Positions 12,247 through 27,100 of a stretch of 64,000 nt of DNA are shown one piece after another. The DNA lies in the NCBI GenBank assembly GCA_964035545.1, contig OZ037766.1, positions 286,001-350,000 of the forward strand. Reading direction: 5' to 3'. Position numbers and translations under genes: made by a program. The notes beneath the pieces were generated by a model. That model had not been told where the DNA came from, did not search any database, and saw nothing but the letters and a program-made list of their open reading frames with translations. Position 1 is the first letter of the stretch. Each line of letters begins with the position of its first letter. This DNA comes from Bugula neritina (Eukaryota; Bryozoa; Gymnolaemata; Cheilostomatida; Bugulidae).

Positions 12247-14260
12247 AACTTTAACCAAGAATCAACATTTGATTGGATAAACTAAATAACAACTAAGTAA
12301 ATAAGTAAGTAGTTAAAAGACCACAATTATCAGTCCCCCATTAACAAACATGATTAATTTGATTAGTCAATGTGACCACACACTCTGATTATGACACGGA
12401 CACGCCCGCCAAATATTTCCATAAGAACGCTCATCTGTCAAATCAAATAATATTCAGATAATGAGGTTTTTAAACTGGAAACTCACAAAAAAAGTTTTAT
12501 ATTGAAGCTTGCTCTTCAGGCTTTTACAAAAGATCACACCTGGTATCTATTATGACAAGGAAGTCCATTTTCTATGATATTTCAAGTTCCCTGCAGTATT
12601 AGATATAAACTGTTTGATTGAGTGTCGTGACATGGAAAGAATCTGTGGTACTGAGACTGAGTTCTAGAGAGAATCTCTGTGGTACTACAGACACGTGACT
12701 GTATATATAATGCTAGAATGAAGGCAGCTCATCTCTATACTACATCTTCAACTGAGGAGAAGTACCTACATGTGTTGTAGTGTAGATACATGTGGGCTGT
12801 CAGGTGACCCACCCTGAGTATTGTAGAAATAGTCAATATAACTCTAGACTACATTGTATCACATGAGAATGTTTATCTCAAGTATTATATATTTATATTT
12901 AACAAGTGACAGACATGACGTCAATACATTGATAACAGCACAGAAATATTCCTCCCCTTTGCTTAATTCAAAACTTAGTAACAGAGTATATAAAACACAC
13001 CCCTTCACCTTGGGACTTTAACCTTCATCTAGTAAATTTATCAGCTAAATAGTGTTTGTATAATACTTAATACTGCAGCTTTAGATAACAATATTTCCCA
13101 TCAGTTTTGTGTTACAGATAAAAATTTTCCATCACACCCGCTGCCCATGTCTTTGAGCTGACTTACAGTCACAGTAACTATTGCTGACTATTCACTATGA
13201 TTGACTCACTCAGTAATATTTCACAGTCAAGTCCCCACTATATCAATGTTGGTGTAGCTAATGTACACATCTTAGAGTGTCAACTAACTCACTACTCTAT
13301 CCAATGTTACTCCATCTAACAGTTGATGTTGTCTCCCCCTTCAGCATTCTCACTGCGTGTTGAGACCCTGTAGCCTCTGTCCCATCTCTTCTCACAACTT
13401 CTCACTCATATCTGTTTGTTGACAGTCTGAGTCTACTCATGTTTATATGTTACATTACATAATATAAGACTATGAGATAGTATGAGTCATAGGGTAATAT
13501 GGACACTGCTTTACCAGATTGACACAAACACTAAATAAATGAGCTTAGAGCTTAGAGCAAGGCAGAAAATACTTTACTGCTGTCTTATTGGTTAGAATAT
13601 TCCACTTCCTACCAGCAGCTGAGTAGAATAATAGGCAGCAGGTAAGATAGCTGACTTTAACCTCTAGTCTGGAAGGGAGAGTAAAGTGGTACATGATTAT
13701 ATACAAGAGTTGGACTGTGTGAGACATCATTAAGTATAGAGTAATACTTGAGTGACCAAACTACTCTGGAATATGTCAAACTGTATTATATTTATTACGT
13801 TTATAGTTAGGCTAACAAAAGTGTGTAAATATTTAAGTTACAAGCAAGTAATGAGATATTTTATCTACAAAACAAGTTCTTTCTCTAAAATGTTGTCAAC
13901 AAGAAAAGGTTGGCACTAAAATATGTCAAGTTGCCACTTTAAAGTAATTAACATTATCTTTATAATATTTATAATTATACCAATAAATCTCTTGGAATAT
14001 TTAAACTGCACTCAAGTGTTTGGGATATTTTATCACCCAACAAACAAGTTTTTTTCTCTAAAGTGTTAGCAGCCATTAAAGGGTTGGCACTAAAATATGT
14101 TAAGTAGCTGCTACCCCAGAGTGAATATATTATGTATTATCTTTATTATATTGATATTACTTATTAGACATTGCCCAATAACAAGGAGTCACGTGGTACT
14201 AGTATCAGAGTGAGGTTTAGCTATTTCCTGTCTCTGTTACTAGTTGTCATGGAGACAAAC
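12247..14260. other. Non-coding tail of unit 1
   Basis: No gene is recognised. The region aligns with 42,383-44,405 in unit 3; unit 2 shares it only as far as about 29,330. Within it, about 13,850-13,935 and about 14,025-14,110 are imperfect direct copies (both contain GGTTGGCACTAAAATATGT). Confidence 0.6.
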
Positions 14261-15643
14261 TTACTTGGTGGGTGGTCACATGATTACTTAGTGGGTGGTC
14301 ACATGATTACTCAGTGGGTGGTCACATGATTACTTAGTGGGTGGTCACATGATTACTTAGTGGGTGGTCACATGATTACTCAGTGGGTGGTCACATGATT
14401 ACTCAGTGGGTGGTCACATGATTACTTAGTGGGTGGTCACATGATTACTTAGTGGGTGGTCACATGATTACTTAGTGGGTGGGTCACATGATTACTTGGT
14501 GGGTGGTCATATGATTACTTAGTGGGTGGTCACATGATTACTTAGTGGGTGGTCACATGATTACTTAGTGGGGGGTCACATGATTACTTAGTGGGTGGTC
14601 ACATGATTACTTAGTGGGTGGTCACATGATTACTTAGTGGGTGGTCACATGAATACTTAGTGGGTGGTCACATGATTACTTAGTGGGTGGTCACATAATT
14701 ACTTAGTGGGTGGTCACATGATTACTTAGTGGGTGGTCACATGATTACTTAGTGGGTGATCACATGATTACTTAGTGGGTGGTCACATGATTACTTAGTG
14801 GGTGGTCACATGATTACTTAGTGGGTGATCCCATGATTACTTAGTGGGTGGTCACATGATTACTTAGTGGGTGGTCACATGATTACTTAGTGGGTGGTCA
14901 CATGATTACTTAGTGGGTGGTCACATGATTACTTAGTGGGTGGTCACATGATTACTTAGTGGGTGGTCACATGATTACTTAGTGGGTGGTCACATGATTA
15001 CTTAGTGGGTGGTCACATGATTACTTAGTGGGTGATCACATGATTACTTAGTGGGTGGTCACATGATTACTTAGTGGGTGGTCACATGATTACTTAGTGG
15101 GTGGTCACATGATTACTTAGTGGGTGGTCACATGATTACTTAGTGGGTGGTCACATGATTACTTGGTGGGTGGTCACATGATTACTTAGTGGGTGGTCAC
15201 ATGATTACTTAGTGGGTGGTCACATGATTACTTAGTGGGTGGTCACATGATTACTTAGTGGGTGGTCACATGATTACTTAGTGGGTGGTCACATGATTAC
15301 TTAGTGGGTGGTCACATGATTACTTAGTGGGTGGTCACATGACTACTTAGTGGGTGGTCACATGATTACTTAGTGGGTGGTCACATGATCACTTAGTGGG
15401 TGGTCACATGATTACTTAGTGGGTGGTCACATGATTACTTAGTGGGTGGTCACATGATTACTTAGTGGGTGGTCACATGATTACTTAGTGGGTGGTCACA
15501 TGATTACTTAGTGGGTGGTCACATGATTACGTAGTGGGTGGTCACATGATTACTTAGTGGGTGGTCACATGATTACTTAGTGGGTGGTCACATGATTACT
15601 TAGTGGGTGGTCACATGATTACTTAGTGGGTGGTCACTTGATT
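14261..15643. repeat. 23-bp minisatellite, about 60 units (unit 1)
   Basis: Very regular 23-bp tandem array whose units contain GTGGGTGGTCACATGATTAC. Each unit carries TCACATGA, an E-box variant (M-box). Unit 3 has only about five units at 44,406-44,520 and unit 2 lacks the whole segment. Confidence 0.97.
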
Positions 15644-16121
15644 ATTCCTCAGAGTAACAGCTTCTTGCACTCACTTTAGACACAGTAAATATAGGAGACA
15701 ACTCCTAGCTTTTAATGTACATTGGAAACCTTTTACAGCAGTTAATAGATCCTACATTATAGTTGGTAATAGTTAGCAGACCAAGTGTTATATATTTACA
15801 GTGTCTGTCACTATCAAGACATGAGAACCACCTGCTATATACATGTCAACAAAGTGACATATGTCAACTGGTGTGACAGGTACAGCAACTGTCATTAATA
15901 TAGTAATTAAATAACAATAAAATAAAAAATGAATAAATTATACAGTGCAACAAAGTTTATTAGTGGTTATCTCCACTTAGACAATCATAACACTGATAAT
16001 ACTATACAAATATCCAGCCGATAATTGGCCAATATCAACTAGTAGTGTTTAACTATTGACCTCTAAGTAGTAAATTCTTGTTACTAGATTGTCTATAATC
16101 TAGTTGATGTGAAGAGATACT
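15644..16121. other. Unit 1/unit 2 junction region
   Basis: AT-rich sequence without a recognised gene. Similarity to the left end of unit 3 (about 30,690) begins close to 16,020, while the sequence before about 15,960 matches the right end of unit 3 near 44,530-44,870. The duplication junction is therefore about 15,960-16,020. Confidence 0.55.
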
Positions 16122-16173
16122 TTAGCAAGTGATGATAACTCCAACATACTCTTTCTCAGTAGGTACATCCCAT
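16122..16173 (-). other. Possible conserved terminal exon (minus), unit 2
   Basis: On the minus strand a TTATTATAG acceptor is followed by a short frame reading VPTEKEYVGVIITC and then a stop. The same acceptor, frame and stop are kept at 30,797-30,848 in unit 3 with a single residue change. The overlapping alternative frame is stopped in unit 2. No upstream partner exon was identified, so this is only a candidate. Confidence 0.2.
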
Positions 16174-17276
16174 CTATAATAAACACACAATTATTATCTA
16201 CTGACACACTGGTGGAACACAGGTGGGCGGAGCTTATAAAATTCCTGGCTGTCACATTTATATAGTATTATTATATACAACAAGTAGTTTCATTTGTTTT
16301 CTCATTTAGCAGCATGTATAGCCTGTGTTCTAAACGTTTAAGCCAGCTTAGTGATTATTCTGCAGCAGCAAAGAATAGCAAGCAATAAAAACCAGCAAAC
16401 AGCAACTTTACCTTCATAAGGGCTAGAAGGGCTCGAAGTACACGCCTATCATCATATCCGTTTCCGCTCTTTAATGTTTACCCGTGCATTATCAGTCGGA
16501 ATTACTTTTTAAAAAGGTGACTATTTAAGTGACTATGAGTATGAAATATTCTTTATTAACTTTTTATAGTTATACTTTTTGTCGTCGAATAATATTAAAA
16601 CCGAGAATTAACTTGTATATTAGGAACTAGCGCTTTCTGAATTTTAAATGATATAATTATAGAGTTATACTTATGCTTTCACTAACTTAGTCTTATACTT
16701 GCAACTTATAACTATAAGTATAAGTTATAACTTATAATATATCAGTTATATGAGTTATACTGATACTAATAGTAATAGTAATACTTATCGTTATCGACTT
16801 ATAGTTATACTAACTTAGACTTACTCTTAATCTTAGAGTATGTAGTGGTACTTTGCTATTTAGTTTTACTTTTTAATCATGCATTCATGACCAGAGACCT
16901 GAATTACTATTACTATTAGTATTAGTGTCCACACGTTATGCTTATGGTTACTGTTGTTGTGATGGAATTATTCAAATTTACATTCTTATTCTCATCTCTT
17001 TGAAAGTCTTTGATCCCAACTTTTATTTCATTAATGTTCTCTTTGGATGCATACTGAAGATAATTAATGTCATGGGGATATACACACTAACTTCTGTTGT
17101 CTATAACAATTACTAGTTTTGCCATAATATTAATTACATTTTGATTTTCGTCTACCAGACGCTGTTACAGTTCCCAATAATATCAACTTCAAAGCTGACC
17201 TGCAGCTACGTGGCTTTATCCTTATATGGAGATGCAGCGACCCTTGTAACTACAGCAACCTATCCTGAGCTAGCTG
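16174..17276. other. Conserved unassigned block, unit 2
   Basis: AT-rich sequence matched by about 30,850-31,930 in unit 3. A plus-strand frame at 16925-17116 (CCCDGIIQI, then LISLKVFDP) has a counterpart at 31476-31769 but shows no recognised domain, and its substitutions are not obviously synonymous. I see no firm gene here. Confidence 0.4.
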
Positions 17277-17389
17277 ATGTGGACCTCACCAGCAGGAAGT
17301 CTTGCTGCATCCAAAAGCTATCTGAAGTCACTCCTCTGTAAGATCCAGCTTCATGTAGACGTACCAGAACGAGAGGAGTCATCTACAAG
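17277..17389 (+). other. Candidate 5' exon upstream of kinase copy 2
   Basis: A frame starting at ATG 17277 (MWTSPAGSLAAS) runs to an AAG/GTAATT donor at 17389 and leaves two nucleotides, exactly what kinase exon 19232-19363 needs (AG plus A gives Arg before DVPKARRE). It does not resemble a kinase N-lobe. In unit 3 the same frame is open over its downstream two thirds, but the ATG is lost and a TAA precedes it. Phase agreement has a one in three chance of arising at random. Confidence 0.2.
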
Positions 17390-18100
17390 GTAATTACCAT
17401 AAGTTATATGCATATAATACTGTTATAGTAAACCACTCAGTGCTTAGCTATATTATTATATACTATACAGTCAGTTGTAACAGTGATACCTCAGTTTCAC
17501 GTTACAGTACTCTCAGTGTCATGGTATCATATTTATGATTATCATAATATTAATATTAATAGGATCATGTTATAACTTAGAGGCTTTCTCTAGTAGTTAG
17601 TATAAAAAGAAATTATCAACATTCTATACTGTTTTTAGGTTCTTCATAATCTTTACCAATAGCTAAATTATATATTCAAATTAACATAGCAGGCTATATG
17701 CATTGACTTTGAAAGTGAGACCAAATGATTACATTTAATGTCTTCACGAATGTTAAACACCCCAGTCACTGTACCATTTCAACAACTACTTAGGCCCTAA
17801 AAGTAAGTGTGAATAATTTGAGATAATTCTTAGCTTTAAAATAGAAACTAACAGGCACAGCTACAAATACATAGCGGTACAACCCACCCTTTCTATTCAA
17901 TAGTAACTGATTAGAGACTTACCTTATTGTTTCTTGTCTAGGAGTGTATATCTACAGTGGTGAGGAGAGGGGAGTTGAGTCATAGCAGTAAAACAGTGGA
18001 GTCAAGTTCTGCAGACAGACACCAAGAGTACCTGAACTATCTAGTCACCATAGACAAGGAGAAGACATCTTGTGATTAGTTGGCATGCGTCTGTCAAACA
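17390..18100. other. Left block of unit 2 before the minisatellite
   Basis: Matches 1-570 of unit 1. It includes the acceptor-like site at 17940-17941 followed by a frame (STVVRRGELSHSSKTVES) closed by TAG. No recognised family. Confidence 0.4.
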
Positions 18101-19100
18101 TGGCAATGTAAGTTACTGAATTATATTTACTCTTAGTATGATAATGTAAGTTACTGAATTATATATACTCGTAGTATGATAATGTAAGTTACTGAATTAT
18201 ACTTACTCTTAGTATGATAGTGTAAGTTACTGAATTATATTTACTATTAGTATGATAATGTAAGTTACTGAATTATATATACTCTTAGTATTATAATGTA
18301 AGTTACTGAATTATATATACTCTTAGTATGATAATGTAACTTACTGAATTATATGTACTCTTAGTATGATAATGTAACTTACTGAATTATATGTACTCTT
18401 AGTATGATAATGTAAGTTACTGAATTATATATACTCTTAGTATGATAATGTAAGTTACTGAATTATATATACTCGTAGTATGATACTGTAAGTTACTGAA
18501 TTATATGTACTCTTAGTATGATAATGTAAGTTACTGAATTATATGTACTCTTAGTATGATAATGTACGTTACTGAATTATATATACTCTTAGTATGATAA
18601 TGTAAGTTACTGAATTATATGTACTCTTAGTATGATAATGTAAGTTACTGAATTATATATACTCTTAGTATGATAGTGTAAGTTACTGAATTATATATAC
18701 TCTTAGTATGATAATGTAAGTTACTGAATTATATATACTCTTAGTATGATAATGTAAGTTACTGAATTATATATACTCTTAGTATGATAATGTAAGTTAC
18801 TGAATTATATGTACTCTTAGTATGATAATGTAAGTTACTGAATTATATGTACTCTTAGTATGATAATGTAAGTTACTGAATTATATATACTCTTAGTATG
18901 ATAATGTAAGTTACCGAATTATAAATACTCTTAGTATGATAATGTAAGTTACTGAATTATATGTACTCTTAGTATGATAATGTAAGTTACTGAATTATAT
19001 GTACTCTTAGTATGATAATGTAAGTTACTGAATTATATGTACTCTTAGTATGATAATGTAAGTTACTGAATTATATATACTCTTAGTATGATACTGTAAG
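18101..19100. repeat. 38-bp minisatellite, about 26 units (unit 2)
   Basis: Same repeat family as 571-1982, with its own pattern of variants (GTAACTTACTG units near 18,340-18,390; a GTACGTTACTG unit). It ends directly before sequence leading into the kinase exon. Confidence 0.95.
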
Positions 19101-19231
19101 ACTTTCTAAGGATACAAATAGCAGGGTGGTAGAACAGCTTCTGCCAGTACTTGTCAACTGAAATATCTTTTCCTATACTAACTCAGTGTTATTGTTGAGG
19201 TATAATAAGACATGAGTTTGTAGATTCTTAG

Positions 19232-21786
<2,555 letters not shown>

Positions 21787-21839
21787 AGTCTACTTTATTT
21801 GAAATATTGTTGCTATGGAAACACTGACATTGCTAGAGA

Positions 21840-21845
21840 AATAAA
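21840..21845 (+). terminator. Polyadenylation signal, kinase copy 2
   Basis: AATAAA 54 bp past the stop codon, at the same place as in copies 1 and 3. Confidence 0.7.
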
Positions 21846-23868
21846 TTATCAGTATGTGACAATGTGGATGTAGTTCTCAGCTTAGAATGTTTACATTGTG
21901 GAGTAATCATTAAATATTCTCTCTATTTACAATTAGCATAGTGAGTATCAAGATCTGAAATGTATAATATTCTTATGTCATATTATTTACCTGTACTTTT
22001 AGCAGGTAAATATATTGAAACAGTATCCATGTTTGTATATAGTTAATAGTACATATCTAGTGACTAGCATATCTCGTAACATTTATATTGGCTATAGAAT
22101 ATATATTTTTATTATTTCTATTTCATGTTGAGCTATGAACAATGTTTTAGGTTTTTATATGTAAAATATTTTATGTAAGTTTTGGTATCATATTTCTATG
22201 CAATAATATGCTACAATTGATTATTTGTATTTGATGTTTTAATTTTATTAAAAATGCACTAATTTAGTTATTCACAATATTGGTATTTGATACAATGTTC
22301 TTAATGCACCTTATGTTCTAACTTTTGAATGGGAATGAAGATATAGAAATATTGTTGGTTATAGCTAGACATACCCTTCATGCTTTCATAAATACAAAGA
22401 CAGATACTAAACAGATACTGGTGAATTAGATACAAGGTGGAAGAAGGGCACACATTGGAGTTAGTAAAGTCAAGTTGAGGTTACAGTGGAAATTTGCATA
22501 ATAAAAAAAATGATTTGTTAGCCACTTGTGTGGTACTTTTCCTGACCAGAAAAATTGGAAGCTATTCTGTTTTTCACAGTGAAATAACAACCAGTATTTA
22601 GTTGAACCTCCATGACAGCTATTTATAACCTTCTGATGGTACAGGAAGTTACTCAACTTAACTTCTTCACAATTCTAGTAACAGCACAGCAATTTCACTT
22701 GTTGCTCAACTAACAGATAGTAACACTAGTTTGCATTATGTAATCAGCTAATGGAAGTACATTATTGGCTGATTAGCTGGTTCTTAGTTGGAGGAACTTA
22801 CAGGGGAGGAACATATACACCAAGTTTAGCAATGCGATCCTACAGCCATAATGCAAGTCACGTGACAGGCTTGTATAATAATATAATATTAGTTGTGAAG
22901 CATTGCAGAGCACACACTGCATGGTGCATATACAAGAAAATAATCTTTCTATAAGCAGCTCCGAGTTGGGGGTGATCAGGTGCAAGAAGTTTGTGGTTCT
23001 CAAGTGTAGAGTTAAGGGAATAGACTGGAAACTTAAACCCCCAACTTCAAACTCAATCTCCCAGACTACTGCACTCGGGTTGCTTATACATGATATAAAT
23101 ACTGAAACAAGATAAATTTACACTAATTACTGGAGTTGTCTTGCATTGGTACTGAGTTCAGTATGGCAGTTAGGCTATCCCCCTGGACACACTCTGCCAC
23201 GTCGTAGGCCGTAAAGTAAAATGTCAGCCATTTTAATGCGTCCGACTAAATTTCTCAAAGTGCGGTATTGGGTACCACTGATGACACTTCAATGAAGTGA
23301 CGTGAATGTCTTCCTCTCCAATAGGAGCCCGCCGCAATTTGTTTGAATCAAACAGTGCTTGATCCTAACGTACCACAACGCTGTACAAGAAACTCGAACA
23401 CTTGTAAAAATATGGCTGACATTTTATGTTACGGCAAAGTGTGGTATACCCTAAACATGGATAATTGGTGAGATTGGAGTTGTCTTTTACCAGCAACTCA
23501 CGCATACTGGGACAATTTCACACACAATCTACATAATATAGTTTCTGAGGCTATTATTAAACTATTGAAGGAAAAACTTGCTAAGAATAGCCGCAGCTCT
23601 ACAATTTATTACAGTAACTCTTTTTATATACAATACTTATAAAACACATGATATCTGCAGGAATATTTGTTCTACTCTGTACCAGCCATTTAAACTCACA
23701 AGTTATATACAGCTACTACTTGATAAGGAAGTAACTAGACTCATGTTGAGATGAAACACACTCATTATTTACCTCTCAAATAAAAGAGCTACTGTTGTGA
23801 AGAGAAATATTTAAATTCTTATAACTAAGTAGGTAGATGAGTCATAAACCAGTCAGAAACAAGCAAAC
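21846..23868. other. Intergenic region between kinase and TRIM, unit 2
   Basis: Homologous to 5,279-7,258. It keeps the GTCACGTGAC palindrome at 22857-22866, the 70-codon frame at 22903-23115 and the ATGGCTGACATTTTATG start near 23,412. No protein family is recognised. Confidence 0.5.
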
Positions 23869-23874
23869 TTTATT
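23869..23874 (-). terminator. Polyadenylation signal, TRIM copy 2
   Basis: TTTATT on the plus strand (AATAAA on the minus strand), about 230 bp past the TRIM stop codon. Confidence 0.6.
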
Positions 23875-24103
23875 GAGTGACTACAGAGTAGTGACAGCAT
23901 AGCAGAGTAAATATGTTACATAATAATTACTAATCAACGTCAAATACTACATATAAGCAGTGTAAGTCCTGTAGAATATATAATATTATACTGAAGTATT
24001 ATTACACTGTAAGTAGAACACAATATATTATATTTGACATGTACTATGTGTGTGTATTGATGACCTCACTGAGCTGATTATTAGTAAACTGTAGCTGATA
24101 AGT

Positions 24104-27100
24104 TTAGTATTTTATTGTGTATCTCCTCAGTCCATCATCTCTACATGCTAGAAACACCTTGTCTCTGTACACAGCAATGTCCCACACCCAGCTACTCACA
24201 CCAAGACTTTCTCTGGGAATTCTTACCATCAGTTCACCTGTAAATAGAATAACACCAGATTGTATCAGTTTGAGACAAATAGACAGACTACAGTGACATC
24301 ACAACAGCTGACACAACTACATACAGTTTCTACTTTCTAGTATAATATAGTAACTGAAATATGTTCAATAATATACCTGCAGCTGCACTTCTACCAGTCA
24401 GTATTGAATAATTCACTGAGCTGCTCTACTCCTTACTTCATAATAAATGACAACATGGAGAGAAGAAACTCAACATACAAGCTTAGTGCTCAGCTAATAT
24501 AATTATAAATAATTACATAATATAAGATGTACTCCAACATTATCACATATTAAATACTTGACAAGAAACAACCACAGCCACCTGAGTCCCACCAGCAAAC
24601 ACTGCTCTACCAGCCATCATCAAATTACAATAGTCTCAGTAATGGCAGTCAAAAAGTATCAAATTATTTATCTTTAAATTATCTGATGACCAAAACAATA
24701 GCAGCACTAGACTGAAGTCAAACTACAACTCATAACTCATGTGTAGCTGGCAGTCTGTACAGTTGTTAGACTGAGCACCTCTGAAATTACTGTAAAACAC
24801 TTCCATGAAATACTAACTATTGCCAGTACTAATTAGACATATAATATAGCCTATGAGTGGAAGTTGTTTACAGATAATAATCATTTATCACAATATTGTA
24901 TTAGAGCGGGGGGGGGGGGGGGGGGGGTGTCTAACCATTTCAGAGCAAAGGCCACTGAAATGGAATATTCCAGTAGGAAGGGCCACACTGTAAACTTTAG
25001 TGTAAGCTGCAGGTCACAGTATCAGTACTTCTCAAATAACTTTATTCCAAATTCCTATGACTCATTACATAATGAAGTCCTAATAGTTACTGCAGGCTGA
25101 ATGTATGTAGTATGTGTATAAATATGGCATTTAAAAAGTTGCTTCTCTACTCTAATTCATATACATGTGTAAAATAATTTTGCGTTATATCTTTGAGGGT
25201 CACATAAATGTAGGCTGGGGGTCACAACCAGCCCTGGGGCCGCCTATTGAACAGCCCTGTATTAGAGTAACTAAACTTACTATAATAAACAGAGTATTTA
25301 CCTTCAAGTGAGAGGATGAGGAGAGGTCCTTCCCTTGTACAGATGTGAATCAGTTCAGATGTTGGATCAAAGGAAATACCAGTTGGTAGTGAGATGTGAG
25401 GGAATTCCCACATCAGAGTGAGAGTTGTGTTCTCCACTTTATATCTTCTCACTTTACCATCTTCAGTGAAGTCTCCTATGAGGAGAGTTGAGTCTGGGAG
25501 GATGCATACAGGGTCAGGGTACTTCATCTCAGGAAGTGGGAACTTCTGTATTTTATTGTCAACTAGATTACACACTACCAGCTGTTTCTCTCTCCTGTCT
25601 ACAATGTACACTAGAGAGAGGTACTGAGCTATTCTATAGTAAGAGGGTTCATCTACTGAATGTTTGTAGAGAGAGCGAGTCTTTTTAAAGGAGTTCGGAT
25701 CAAGAAGTGCGACTTCAGCTGATTTCCCCTTTCTGTTATACCGGCTGCCAACCACCACGCCTTCAGGTTGGATTATCTCCCCCCACTCTGTAGTGTTGGT
25801 GTCCTCCACTGAGAACATAGTAACCAGAGTGTGTCTATTTATTACTTCTACACCTTGTGTCCAACACATGAGATGTCCATCAGCTGAGATTTTTACTCTC
25901 CAACACTTTCCATGTACAGGAAGTCCATCAGACTGTAGAGAAGCTGGTGGCTGCAGCAGCTTCATTCCCAGACTGTCTTCACTGTCTGCAACAACAAAAT
26001 AACAATTCTATAACTTGAGAATCTCATCACCTGCACAGGTAGAGAGTGTTTTGTTAATACTGACAGCAGGTAGTCAGCATAACACAGTTTAGCAGCTCAC
26101 TTATACATCATAAACTCTGAAACACTGCAGAAATGTCTCATAATGTGAGAGTAGAAATAACACAAGTCAATATTCTAATCACTAATGAACATCGACATAA
26201 AATATATGAACTTAATTTTTTACTTGTCAGCTTCCAAAGCTGAACTATTTGAGAAAAAAGCTCATCAAAATCTGCAAGTAGAAAGCTGTGAATAAATTCT
26301 GAATTTGTGGTGATGAATTCTGTTTAATAAGTCTACATACTTGCAGATGCCAGGAGTTTGCGAGGAACAGAACATTTCTCTATCATGCTGATGTCTAAAG
26401 CCTTTTCTATCTTCTCACTCATCTCTTTGTAGTCTCTCACAATGCCTGCATCATTGAACTTATCAACTGCATGTTGTACTCTGTCCACCAGAGACAACTT
26501 ATCAACACCATGTTTCACTGCCAGGTCATATCTATAATTAACCACCATCTCTGTGCTGCTTCTCAGATATTCTGATAATTCATCCTTCAGTTCCTCACCT
26601 CTCTTTCTAATCTCTTCTATCTAATAAATAGTAACACATTATAACCACATCTGCACCTCACAACCTCTACACTTGACATGAGAGTGACAGCTGACAGACC
26701 ACCCACTGAATAGACACACAGTGACTCAGTCATGTGACACTCTATACACAGTAGACTGCTAGTACATCATGTGACTAGTCTCCTCCTCCTTCCTGTCAAT
26801 CACTCACACAGCCAACCTCCCTGTGTGAGTGATTGACAGTTGCAGAAGGATGAGTGAGTCATCTGTATTGACAGGTTCACCTGCACTGAGTGTCACGTGA
26901 TGAATGACTACTGCTACTTGCACACAAAATGGTGATGGTTTAATGGCTGCCGATTTCTGAGTACATATGAAGTTTTGTACTGCAGCATAACATTAGAGAA
27001 TTAGACTACACAGTTTTACTCTAAACAGTAGTTATCTATATTCTCTACAAACATGTCTGCCAACCTTTGCATTAACTGTAGCATATACTCTGGCAAACAT

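Noticed and set aside
13545-13730. Minus-strand 61-codon frame
   Set aside because: No domain, no splice partners and no start context better than chance in AT-rich sequence.
14261-15643. CRISPR-like regular repeat array
   Set aside because: Units are contiguous with no variable spacers, and the genome is eukaryotic. It is a minisatellite.
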